A stretch of 23,357 bases of DNA from Prevotella sp. UBA6994. GTDB lineage: Bacteria > Bacteroidota > Bacteroidia > Bacteroidales > Bacteroidaceae. The stretch is taken from NCBI GenBank assembly GCA_002449845.1, contig DJXW01000045.1:1-23357 (forward strand), in the 5' to 3' direction. The notes under the pieces were generated by a model, which made no database searches, was not told the origin of the DNA, and worked only from the letters and a program-made list of their open reading frames with translations. The number at the start of each line of letters is the position of its first letter. Within the stretch, counting starts at the first letter, position 1. Shown here in pieces: positions 14,720 to 23,215 of this stretch. Position numbers and translations under genes: made by a program.

Positions 14720-17251
14720 ATGAAAAAACTTATTTTTTCTTCAATACTTTTGTTAGGTGCCACGAGTACGATGGCACAGACAGAGCCCATCCGTATAGAC
14801 ATGAGCAAGAAAGGGGCTGTGGTATCGCCCAACCTCTATGGTATTTTCTTTGAGGAAATCAGCCATGCTGGTGATGGTGGCTTATATGCAGAATTGGTGC
14901 AAAACCGTGGTTTTGAAGAACATGTGTTGCCTTCAAGCATGACTTATAAGAAAGGAAGAGCCTTTGCCATAGATAGCCAAAACTATGAGCACCGTAACAA
15001 CCGCAAATGGAACATCCCCTGGAACATGGAAGAAAAGAAAATGACCGGTTGGAAAGTGGTTGGTGAGAAAAGTGCGGTAAAAGGTGAGGTGATAAAGGTT
15101 AGCTCCCCACTCCATGTCAACACCCCACATGCCATGCAACTCAAGATTTCTCAAATGCAGAAAGGCGGAAAAGCCAAACTCATCAATACGGGATATTGGG
15201 GTATGGGATTGAAACAAGGAGAGAAATATGATTTACGCTTCTACGTGAAAAGCAACAACTATAAGGGAACCATCACTGCCCGACTTATCAATGGTAATAC
15301 GGGAGAAGCTCTCGGCTCCATAGAATTTGCAGGAAAGAAAATAAAAGACTGGACAGAACTAACAGGAACCATCACAGCCACAAGCACTGCTGCTAAGGGA
15401 GAACTCGCTTTGGAATTTGACCAAAAGGGTACTGTACTTGTTGATTACGTTTCGTTATTCCCGCAAAACACTTTCAAGGGACGTAAAAACGGACAAAGGG
15501 CTGACGTTGCCCAAATGCTTGTGGACTTACATCCTAAATTCATGCGTTGGCCTGGTGGATGTATCGTTGAAGGTGCCACTTACGAGAATCGCGTGAAATG
15601 GAAAGAGACTTTGGGAGACCCAATGACTCGTCGTGGAGAATGGGATCTTTGGGGATACCGTGCGACTTGGGGCATGGGTTATCATGAGTTTCTGCAATTC
15701 TGCGAAGACTTAAATATGGACGGAATGTTTGTTGACAATGCTGGTATGTCTTGCTCTGTACGCAACGGTGACTATGTGAGCAGCGATGCAGACATGGATG
15801 CGGTGATACAGGATTTCAGAGATGCCATCGATTACGCCCTTGCCGACCCTGCCACCAACAAATGGGCAAAAATGCGAGCTGATGCTGGTCATCCCAAACC
15901 TTTCCCCTTGAAATATGTGGAAATTGGAAACGAAAACGTGGGACCTGAATACGTAACCCACTTTAACTATATCTTCAAAAAACTGAGTGCAGAGTATCCT
16001 CAAATCACATTTATCAATACATTAGGACACACTGACCCACTTTTGGAACAGATTCCAGGAAAATATATGGTTGACCCACATTGGTATCGCAACCCTGACT
16101 TTTTCTTCAACAACAATCATCTGTTTGATGATGCACCACGTACACATGATATCTATGTGGGTGAATATGCTTGCAACGGTGGCGTAGGAGCTGGAAATCT
16201 ATTGGCAGCATTAAGTGAAGCAGCCTTTATCATGGGTATGGAGAGAAATAGCGACATTGTAAAGATGACATCATACGCGCCTCTCTTTGAAAACGAAAAC
16301 AAAAGAGACTGGCCTTGCAATCTCATACACATCAATAGTTCACAAGTTTACGGTAGGGCTTCTTACTATGTACAACAAATGGCTGCTGAGAACCGTCCAA
16401 CATATAATGTTTTTGTCAACGAAACGACTACGGCTGGCGAGGTACAACCATTCAGAAGTGGCGGCATTGGCTTGGGCAGTTATGCTACACAATGTGAATA
16501 TAAAGACATTACCATCACTACTGCAGATGGAAAGGTGACATCTTACCAACCAACTCAATTTGTCAACAAACGTGGCGAATGGAAAGTTGAGGGTGACATC
16601 ATCAGACAGACTTCTAATGAACAACTTACCATGAGTCAATTACCTACTTTCAATGCGGAAAATTATACCCTGCAACTGAAAGCTCGTAAACTTGGAGGTA
16701 ATGAAGGATTTTTCATCTATTATGGATTGGATGAAAGTGGAATGAATGGATATGTTGCCAACATCGGTGGATGGAACAATCGTACCACAGCCTTCCAACC
16801 TATTCACAGGGGAAGAGCCAATGACGTATTAGGCAAGCGCAAGCAACAAACCGTAGAAGACAACAAATGGTACGACATCAAGTTGGTAGTTACTCCCCTA
16901 TCCGCAACATTGTTTGTAAATGGTAAGGAAATTACCGTTGCCACTCCTGTATCACAAACAAGACATTTCTGCCAAACAGGTTATGATGAAAAAACTGGCG
17001 AACTTATCATCAAAGTGGTAAATGGTACAGACAAGACATATTCTCGTTCTTTTGAGATAACAGGTGTCAAGAACGTAATGCCTATGGGCAAAGTAATTAC
17101 ACTTTCTGGGAACGCTTTGGAAGAGAACAGTTTTACAGAACCTACAAAAATCTCTCCTAACACCACGATGTACGGTCGTTTCGACAAACAATTCAACTAT
17201 GAGTTTGCTCCCATGTCGTTTACAATTATGCGTATCAAAGTCAACCAATAA
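14720..17251 (+). CDS. Secreted GH51 alpha-L-arabinofuranosidase with two accessory beta-sandwich modules
   Basis: An 843-residue enzyme; plain GH51 enzymes are about 500-660 residues. The signal peptide ends TMA before Gln20. The start of the barrel domain (SPNLYGIFFEEISHAGDGGL, 36-55) is followed by an inserted CBM4/9-like module (~108-250). The catalytic barrel resumes at MRWPGG (275-280), with acid/base E405 in EIGNEN and nucleophile E482 in VGEYACNG. In the C-terminal beta domain a LamG/DUF1080-like sandwich is inserted (~612-750, with LQLKARKLGGNEGFFIYYG). The GH51 C-terminal strands then finish the protein. It removes terminal arabinofuranose from arabinan or arabinoxylan. It is the first of four closely spaced plus-strand genes (gaps 24, 56 and 29 bp), a likely operon with three esterases. 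Confidence 0.95.
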   Translation: MKKLIFSSILLLGATSTMAQTEPIRIDMSKKGAVVSPNLYGIFFEEISHAGDGGLYAELVQNRGFEEHVLPSSMTYKKGRAFAIDSQNYEHRNNRKWNIPWNMEEKKMTGWKVVGEKSAVKGEVIKVSSPLHVNTPHAMQLKISQMQKGGKAKLINTGYWGMGLKQGEKYDLRFYVKSNNYKGTITARLINGNTGEALGSIEFAGKKIKDWTELTGTITATSTAAKGELALEFDQKGTVLVDYVSLFPQNTFKGRKNGQRADVAQMLVDLHPKFMRWPGGCIVEGATYENRVKWKETLGDPMTRRGEWDLWGYRATWGMGYHEFLQFCEDLNMDGMFVDNAGMSCSVRNGDYVSSDADMDAVIQDFRDAIDYALADPATNKWAKMRADAGHPKPFPLKYVEIGNENVGPEYVTHFNYIFKKLSAEYPQITFINTLGHTDPLLEQIPGKYMVDPHWYRNPDFFFNNNHLFDDAPRTHDIYVGEYACNGGVGAGNLLAALSEAAFIMGMERNSDIVKMTSYAPLFENENKRDWPCNLIHINSSQVYGRASYYVQQMAAENRPTYNVFVNETTTAGEVQPFRSGGIGLGSYATQCEYKDITITTADGKVTSYQPTQFVNKRGEWKVEGDIIRQTSNEQLTMSQLPTFNAENYTLQLKARKLGGNEGFFIYYGLDESGMNGYVANIGGWNNRTTAFQPIHRGRANDVLGKRKQQTVEDNKWYDIKLVVTPLSATLFVNGKEITVATPVSQTRHFCQTGYDEKTGELIIKVVNGTDKTYSRSFEITGVKNVMPMGKVITLSGNALEENSFTEPTKISPNTTMYGRFDKQFNYEFAPMSFTIMRIKVNQ

Positions 17252-17275
17252 CTATTCATCAAAACATCAACAATT

Positions 17276-18697
17276 ATGAAAAAGATACTTATTATACTTT
17301 CCGTCATATTGCCTTTGATGTCAAATGCACAAGTATTTGACAGTTCTACAAAGGCTACAACAGCACAAACCACGTATGGCAAGGTGTCTGGATACATCGA
17401 ACGGGGTGTATATACTTACAAAGGTATTCCTTACGCCAAAGCCGAACGTTTCATGACTGCGCAAAGACCAGATGCCTGGACAGGCATTCGGTCTTCACGC
17501 CATTGGGGACCAGTATGTCCACAAGCCAGAAATACAGGATGGAGAAATGACCAAACGGCATTTTTCTATCAGTGGAACGATGGATTTCAAAGTGAGGATT
17601 GTCTCAGATTGAATATTTGGACAAAAGGATTGAATGATGGGAAAAAACGTCCTGTCTTATTTTGGTTGCATGGTGGAGGATATACATCGGGCAACGGTCA
17701 GGAACATCCAGGTTATGATGGAAGAAACTTGGCTGATAAGGGCGACGTTGTAGTGGTAACCATCAACCATCGTTTAAATGTATTGGGATTTCTCGACCTC
17801 TCATCATTCGGAGACAAATACAAAGGCTCTGCCAATGTCGGAATGACAGATATCGTAGCAGCCCTGCAATGGGTGAAAGAAAATATTGCTTATTTCGGTG
17901 GTGACCCAAATTGCGTGACTATTTTTGGTCAGTCGGGAGGCGGTGGAAAAGTATCTACCCTATTATGTATGCCTTCGGCACAAGGTTTGTTCCATAGAGC
18001 AATGATTATGAGCGGTTCTTTTCTTGGCAGCACACCACAAAAAGAAGCCCGTGAGGTGGGCGAACTGACTGCTTGGTACTTGGGATTAACCTCTCAAACT
18101 ATCGATAGTATTCAGCACATTCCTTATGAACGATTACTCGAAGCATCTAACAAGGCATTCCGAGAAGTGAGTCAGCGTCACCGCGATAAGAAGATTGGTC
18201 ACGGTATCCGCTTAGGATGGGGTCCAGTAAACGACAACGACATCATGCCTGGTATCTTTGAAAATGGTAGTGAACGTATCAGCCACAACATTCCATTGCT
18301 CATCGGTTCTACGCTCAACGAGTTTTCCGCTCCCAATATCGACGAGCGCGTACGTCCTGCTGTTATCCAACAAGCCACGCTGCGCTCACAGCCAGGTGAT
18401 GCTCCTGTGTATGTCTATCTCTCAGCTTACCAGGTTCCCACAATGGACGGTAACAATCATGCTTGTCATAACAGCGACATTCCTTTCTTCTTCAATAACG
18501 TTCTGAAGAGTGCCTCTATGACGGGAGCGACCAAAGAAGGTATTGCTCTTGGCGACAAAATGAGTAGTGCATTAATCAACTTTGCTCGTACTGGCAATCC
18601 CAACGCTAAGGGTTTACCCAATTGGCCAATATTCACGCCAAATACCAAAGCCACCATGCGCTTTGATGCACCAAAATGTGAGGTTATCTATAAGTAA
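17276..18697 (+). CDS. Secreted type-B carboxylesterase (shorter paralogue)
   Basis: A 473-residue carboxylesterase/lipase-family protein with a signal peptide ending SNA before Gln19. It shows oxyanion motif HGGGY (132-136), nucleophile S220 in FGQSGGGG, probable triad E349 in TLNEF, and H398 in HNSDIP. It is clearly paralogous to the gene at 19605 (shared YKGIPYAKAERFM-type start, NHRLN, CMPSAQGLFHRA). It lacks about 35-40 residues that the paralogue has between the triad Glu and the GDAPVYVYL strand, an in-frame internal deletion in the lid/cap region. The reading frame and catalytic residues are intact. It starts 24 bp after GH51. Substrate is unknown; esterified arabinan or galactan side chains are suggested by context only. 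Confidence 0.9.
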   Translation: MKKILIILSVILPLMSNAQVFDSSTKATTAQTTYGKVSGYIERGVYTYKGIPYAKAERFMTAQRPDAWTGIRSSRHWGPVCPQARNTGWRNDQTAFFYQWNDGFQSEDCLRLNIWTKGLNDGKKRPVLFWLHGGGYTSGNGQEHPGYDGRNLADKGDVVVVTINHRLNVLGFLDLSSFGDKYKGSANVGMTDIVAALQWVKENIAYFGGDPNCVTIFGQSGGGGKVSTLLCMPSAQGLFHRAMIMSGSFLGSTPQKEAREVGELTAWYLGLTSQTIDSIQHIPYERLLEASNKAFREVSQRHRDKKIGHGIRLGWGPVNDNDIMPGIFENGSERISHNIPLLIGSTLNEFSAPNIDERVRPAVIQQATLRSQPGDAPVYVYLSAYQVPTMDGNNHACHNSDIPFFFNNVLKSASMTGATKEGIALGDKMSSALINFARTGNPNAKGLPNWPIFTPNTKATMRFDAPKCEVIYK

Positions 18698-18753
18698 TTT
18701 GTAGAGTGAAAGTATCTATATAAAATGTTCTTCATTTCCAAAACAAAAAGACA

Positions 18754-19575
18754 ATGAAAAGACTTTGTTTACTAATCACCTGGTGTCTTACTATGACAGC
18801 AATGGCTCAGACAGCCCAAGGACAAGCTCCCGTCTTACAATCAAATATACAAGAGCTTTGGATAGAAAATGGCAATCGCCATATCTATGGTGAATTATTT
18901 ACACCGCAGAATATTCGTAAAAAAAATCCCATCGCCATCATTGCTCATGGTTTTAATGGCAGTCACGAGTATGGTCGCAACTACTTTGAAACACTTGCTC
19001 GCTTGGGTTATTCTTGCTACACATTTGATTTCCCTTGTGGCTCAGTGCGTAGCCGAAGCGATAACAATACTCTCAACATGTCGATTCTTGACGAGGTGAG
19101 CGACCTACGTGCTATTGTCAAATACTTCCGTAGCAAAGGACATCGACATATCGTCCTTATCGGCGAGAGCCAAGGTGGACTTGTATCAGCCCTTACCGCT
19201 GCCGAATTGAAGAAAAAGGTGAGTCAACTCATGTTGGTTTATCCTGCGCTATGCATCCCTGACAACTGGCGGGAACGCTATCCTCAGCGTGAAAGCATCA
19301 AGGATGTCACCGAATTATGGGGAGTGAAGATGGGTCGTCGTTTCTTTGAGGAAATTCATGACATGCACCCACTCGACATGATAGGGAAGTATCGTGGTCC
19401 CGTTCTTATCGTACAAGGTGATGCAGATCGTGTGGTTTCGATGGAAGATTCACGTCGTGCCCAACAACTATACCGTTCTGGAACTCAACTACACATCATT
19501 CCTGGTGCTGGTCATGGCTTCAAGCCTCAGGAGTTTAAACAAGAAATGGAACAATTGGAGTTATTCCTCAAATAA
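18754..19575 (+). CDS. Secreted alpha/beta hydrolase resembling cinnamoyl/feruloyl esterases
   Basis: A 273-residue single-domain hydrolase with a signal peptide ending AMA before Gln19. Visible features are oxyanion region AHGFNGS (64-70), FDFPCGSVRSRSDNNTLNMS (91-110), nucleophile S139 in IGESQGG, likely acid D225 in QGDADRVVS, and H254 in GAGHGF. The pattern DFxxxGxSxxx..NmsilDEvsDlraiv, followed by GxSQGG, is that of small cinnamoyl esterases from Lactobacillus and Butyrivibrio. They release ferulic and p-coumaric acids from plant polysaccharides. The canonical DF(N)GHGDS here reads DFPCGSVRS, so substrate range may differ. It lies between the two carboxylesterases in the same likely operon. 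Feruloyl esterase activity is inferred; a general serine hydrolase is the alternative. Confidence 0.82.
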   Translation: MKRLCLLITWCLTMTAMAQTAQGQAPVLQSNIQELWIENGNRHIYGELFTPQNIRKKNPIAIIAHGFNGSHEYGRNYFETLARLGYSCYTFDFPCGSVRSRSDNNTLNMSILDEVSDLRAIVKYFRSKGHRHIVLIGESQGGLVSALTAAELKKKVSQLMLVYPALCIPDNWRERYPQRESIKDVTELWGVKMGRRFFEEIHDMHPLDMIGKYRGPVLIVQGDADRVVSMEDSRRAQQLYRSGTQLHIIPGAGHGFKPQEFKQEMEQLELFLK

Positions 19576-19604
19576 TAAACAGCTACGATTATTAAACTAT
19601 ATCG

Positions 19605-21173
19605 ATGATGAAATACAACACATTGATTTCCATGCTACTTCTGGTAGCTTTTACAACTGCCAATGTGAAGGCACAACCTATCACGGCAGGACAGCACACC
19701 CGTGTAGAAACAGTTTATGGCACCATCGAAGGTTATCAAGACGGTAGTATTTTCACCTTCAAAGGCATTCAGTATGCCAAGGCTGAGCGATTTATGCCAC
19801 CACAAGCCCCAGATAAGTTTGAAGGCATCAGACAATGCAAAGTCTATGGACCACAAGCGCCACAGAATGAGAACCTGAAGTGGAACGAACGCAACAGTCA
19901 AACAGACTATGGGTTTGGCAACCAATTCGTAGTGGAACCAATGGATGAGAAGAACTGTTTAGTACTCAACGTTTGGACACCCAGTATCAACGACAAGAAA
20001 CAACGCCCTGTCTTCGTATGGATTCATGGCGGTGGCTATGCCGGCGGTTCTGGACATGACCTACCATGCTACGAAGGTCGCGCACTGGCTGAAGCGGGTG
20101 ATATTGTCGTGGTGAACTTGAACCACCGACTTAACATTCTCGGTTACGCTGATCTTACTGGTCTTGGTGGCAAATATGCAAACAGTGTAAACTTAGGTCA
20201 ACAGGATATTGTGAAAGCCTTAGAATGGGTGCGTGATAATATTTCCAGATTCGGAGGGAATCCAAACGAGGTGACAATCGGCGGACAGTCGGGAGGTGGA
20301 GGCAAGGTATCTACATTGCTTGCCATGCCTTCAGCAAAGGGGCTATTCAAGCGTGCCATCGTACAAAGTGGCTCTACGTTACGTCAGGCTTTACCCGAAC
20401 AGACACGTCCCTTTGGTATCGCCTTAGCTCAAGAACTGGGACAACCTGCCACTGCCAATGCAGATTTTTCAAAATATACCTACGAAGAACTGAACTTTGC
20501 TGTAACACGATTGGCTCAAAAGGGCATCCGTAGTGGCTTTTCACCCGTGGTTGATGGTACCATCCTGCCACAACACCCATTCGAGCCCGCCTCGCCCGTT
20601 TCAAAGGATGTACCCATGCTCATCGGCACTGATTTCAACGAGTTCACATTTGACATAAGCCATGACATGACTTGGGATGAGGCAGAAGCTGCCATTCGCC
20701 AACGCCAAGGTGACAAAGCTGGTCAATACATCACTGCATTCAAGAAAGCATACCCAAAAGCGGAGCCTAAAGAAATGACCTACGTTGACACAGGTTTTCG
20801 TGCAGGTGCCGTGCGCCAAGCTGCTTCCAAAGCTGCTCAGGGTGGTGCACCAGCTTATCTTTATCTTTTCACATGGAAGCCTGAGAGTAACGCACTTGGC
20901 TCCTCACACGGAATGGAGCTACCGTTTATGCTCCATAACGTGAGTCTTCAACGCGAAATGACGGGAGCCTCACCCACCGCCTATAAATTTGAGAAACTCA
21001 TCAGTAGTATTTGGATTTCTTTCATCAAGACGGGCAATCCTAACGTCAAAGGTATTCCCAAGTGGGAACCCTATACTGAGGAAACAGGCGTGACAATGAT
21101 ACTCGACAACAAATGTGAGTCTCGCCAACATCATGATAAGGAACTCATGCAGATGAGTCGGAGTATCTGGTAA
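19605..21173 (+). CDS. Secreted type-B carboxylesterase (full-length paralogue)
   Basis: A 522-residue carboxylesterase-family enzyme of normal length. The signal peptide ends VKA before Gln25. Motifs are HGGGY (141-145), nucleophile S229 in GGQSGGGG, E346 in DFNEF and H435 in SSHGMELP, giving the usual Ser-Glu-His triad. Two ATGs in tandem (19605 and 19608) could serve as start. It is the last gene of the GH51 operon, 29 bp after the cinnamoyl-esterase-like gene, and converges with the polymerase operon. It is homologous along its length to the gene at 17276, implying a local duplication followed by divergence. Family members act on diverse carboxylic esters, so a pectin-related ester is an inference from neighbours. 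Confidence 0.92.
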   Translation: MMKYNTLISMLLLVAFTTANVKAQPITAGQHTRVETVYGTIEGYQDGSIFTFKGIQYAKAERFMPPQAPDKFEGIRQCKVYGPQAPQNENLKWNERNSQTDYGFGNQFVVEPMDEKNCLVLNVWTPSINDKKQRPVFVWIHGGGYAGGSGHDLPCYEGRALAEAGDIVVVNLNHRLNILGYADLTGLGGKYANSVNLGQQDIVKALEWVRDNISRFGGNPNEVTIGGQSGGGGKVSTLLAMPSAKGLFKRAIVQSGSTLRQALPEQTRPFGIALAQELGQPATANADFSKYTYEELNFAVTRLAQKGIRSGFSPVVDGTILPQHPFEPASPVSKDVPMLIGTDFNEFTFDISHDMTWDEAEAAIRQRQGDKAGQYITAFKKAYPKAEPKEMTYVDTGFRAGAVRQAASKAAQGGAPAYLYLFTWKPESNALGSSHGMELPFMLHNVSLQREMTGASPTAYKFEKLISSIWISFIKTGNPNVKGIPKWEPYTEETGVTMILDNKCESRQHHDKELMQMSRSIW

Positions 21174-21177
21174 AAGG

Positions 21178-21196
21178 AATTGTTATAAAAACAATT
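21178..21196. terminator. Weak AT-rich hairpin between convergent genes
   Basis: AATTGTT (21178-21184) and AACAATT (21190-21196) form a 7-bp stem with a 5-nt loop, just after the carboxylesterase stop codon. It has only one G-C pair and no long T run on the plus strand, so it is at best a weak terminator. Confidence 0.25.
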
Positions 21197-21229
21197 AAAA
21201 TCATTAGACATACGAAGTAAAATAAAGAT

Positions 21230-21643
21230 TTAATATTGTATGTCCATTACATGAGCAAGTGGTATTGTGGTGCCATCTACCATAATCATCACTTGCTCAA
21301 AATCATTTATCCGTTTCAATTGACCTGTGACAGAAGCATACTTTCCACCTGACTTTTGCTCATCAGGCATAAAATAAGAAACGCTTATGGTAGGATGTTC
21401 CTCTAACCTCTCCATCAATGTGGACAGCACTGTGTTCAGACGATAGTTGGCATCATCTTCCAGAATGATTTCATGATCTGTTAAACGAGCTGTCTCATGT
21501 ATTACAGAATTAAAACCAGTTAATGCGGAAAAAGGTGCAAACTGTGCGGCACGAGCCATCATAGCCATCTGTGGATGATTATGAGATACATGATGTGGCA
21601 AATGGATAATGTCTGAATAATCCTCACTTTCTTTGTTGTTCAT
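21230..21643 (-). CDS. YolD-like small protein coupled to the Y-family polymerase
   Basis: A 137-residue soluble protein. The segment MARAAQFAPFSALTGFNSVI (28-47) matches the hallmark of YolD-like proteins, where R/K..(K/Q)WAPFxAL is conserved. The C-terminal half (YASVTGQLKRIN, QVMIMVDGTTIPLAHVMDIQ) is beta-rich, as in that family. The ATG overlaps the polymerase stop codon (ATGA), preceded by AGGAGG about 9 nt upstream, so translation is coupled. YolD-like genes accompany UvrX/YqjW-type translesion polymerases in Firmicutes, where their role is not well defined. Here it probably modulates or assists the polymerase. The family call is by motif only. Confidence 0.75.
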   Translation of the reverse strand: MNNKESEDYSDIIHLPHHVSHNHPQMAMMARAAQFAPFSALTGFNSVIHETARLTDHEIILEDDANYRLNTVLSTLMERLEEHPTISVSYFMPDEQKSGGKYASVTGQLKRINDFEQVMIMVDGTTIPLAHVMDIQY

Positions 21644-23142
21644 GCTTTATGTCCTCCTATTTGTGCATTACGTTCTCTTGCCGTTGAACCTTCTTCAAAG
21701 TTCAAGCCTTTTAAAATGGCATTCTTTCCAAATCTTTTTTTAAGAGCAATCTGAGTCTCTTGCATTCTGCGTTCCTTATCAAGTGTGTATTTCTCCTCCT
21801 TCTTTTGTTTTTCCAATTCGTCATAATCAGTAAACAAATCCAATTGTTGAGGTTGAAGCTGCCGTTCAGAAGAAGATTCGTCTATGACATGATTTGTAGT
21901 AAGATTTAATCGCCTAATCAATAAGTCGGGATTCACCACTATTTCGTATAGTTCAACAACCGCCTTTCTAATGATTGATGAAGATGATGTATATTTTTCG
22001 AGATTGGCAGTACCATGTGCATGTTTTGGCACTTGCCTACCATAATAATCGGTAGTCACAGGTCCATGATATTTAAGACGAATAGTGGGATTCGTCAAAC
22101 ATTCGATGTCGTATTCCACGGTCAATACCAACTGATTTGTAACTAATTTCTTGGCAACAAGATCCAAAGCCATCGATTCTGCCATTTCTTGAACCACCAC
22201 ACGAGCTTTCTTAAAGTCGTATGCGTTTTGTAATACCTGTCCGTTACTAAAGGAATTGTTATCTGGTTTATATGCTTTAACCTGTTCCATCGTACAAGGT
22301 TCCCATCCCCAAGCATGATCAATCAGCAACTCAGCATTGACTCCAAACAACTTATAAAGGAAATCTTCATTTCTCAATGACAGACGTGCAATCTTTCCCA
22401 TCGTATCAATACCATAAGGACGCAATTTGTCTGCAATGCCATGTCCAACTCGCCAAAAACTCGTAAGTGGTTTGAAATTCCATAATTTCTGGCGATAACT
22501 CATTTCATCCAATTCTCCGATACGTACCCCATCTTTGTCTGCCGGAACATGTTTAGCCACTATATCCATCGCAACTTTACAAAGATACATATTAGTACCT
22601 ATTCCAGCGGTGGCAGTTATTCCGGTTTTTGCCAAAACTTCTCGTATCATGGTCATAGCAAGTTCATGGGCTGTCATCTTATAACTTTTCAGATAAGTTG
22701 TAACGTCCATAAATACCTCATCAATACTATAAACATGAATATCTTCTGGAGCAATGTATTTAAGGTAAACCTGATATACTTCACTACTCACTTCCATATA
22801 GTGAGACATTCTTGGAGAAGCTACAACATAATCTAATTCCAAGTAAGGTTTCTCTGATAACTCAATAGAATTAACAGATTTACCAGAAAAAATTCCTCCT
22901 GCATCTTTTCGTCGTTTATAATTAACATCTCTAACACATTGGACAACCTCAAAAAGACGAGCACGACCTCCAATTCCAAACGACTTCAACGAAGGTGAAA
23001 CAGCCAAACAAATAGTCTTATCAGTACGACTCTTATCTGCTACAACGAGATTTGTGGTAAGAGGATCAAGTCCTCGATCCACACACTCAACAGAGGCGTA
23101 AAACGACTTTAAGTCAATAGCAATATACTTCCGTTCAAGCAT
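21640..23142 (-). CDS. Y-family translesion DNA polymerase (UvrX/DinB/UmuC-like)
   Basis: A 500-residue lesion-bypass polymerase. The start at 23142 gives the canonical N-terminus YIAIDLKSFYASVE (residues 6-19) with catalytic D10 and steric-gate Y15. An upstream extension of the frame would start inside the 5S gene. The other catalytic residues are D141 and E142 in YSIDEVFMDV. GITATAGIGTNMYLCKVAMD (173-193 region) is the palm motif, and FWRVGHGIADKL (229-240) is the helix-hairpin-helix. Near the end QLDLF (433-437) is a textbook beta-clamp-binding peptide, followed by a charged tail. It makes a two-gene operon with the YolD-like gene. A TAnnTTTG element (TATCTTTG, minus strand 23212-23205) may be its promoter. 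It copies damaged DNA, probably in stress. Confidence 0.93.
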   Translation of the reverse strand: MLERKYIAIDLKSFYASVECVDRGLDPLTTNLVVADKSRTDKTICLAVSPSLKSFGIGGRARLFEVVQCVRDVNYKRRKDAGGIFSGKSVNSIELSEKPYLELDYVVASPRMSHYMEVSSEVYQVYLKYIAPEDIHVYSIDEVFMDVTTYLKSYKMTAHELAMTMIREVLAKTGITATAGIGTNMYLCKVAMDIVAKHVPADKDGVRIGELDEMSYRQKLWNFKPLTSFWRVGHGIADKLRPYGIDTMGKIARLSLRNEDFLYKLFGVNAELLIDHAWGWEPCTMEQVKAYKPDNNSFSNGQVLQNAYDFKKARVVVQEMAESMALDLVAKKLVTNQLVLTVEYDIECLTNPTIRLKYHGPVTTDYYGRQVPKHAHGTANLEKYTSSSSIIRKAVVELYEIVVNPDLLIRRLNLTTNHVIDESSSERQLQPQQLDLFTDYDELEKQKKEEKYTLDKERRMQETQIALKKRFGKNAILKGLNFEEGSTARERNAQIGGHKA

Positions 23143-23204
23143 ACAAGAAGAATAAATAAAAGTTATCTTTGAAATTATTAATAATACTTTAATATTTAAG
23201 ACCA

Positions 23205-23212
23205 CAAAGATA
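23205..23212 (-). promoter_or_regulatory. Candidate -7 element for the polymerase operon
   Basis: On the minus strand TATCTTTG matches TAnnTTTG exactly, 62 nt upstream of the polymerase ATG. The -33 position would fall inside the rRNA terminator and has no TTTG, so the call is tentative. A mirrored copy lies at 23164-23171 on the plus strand. Confidence 0.35.
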
Positions 23213-23215
23213 AAC

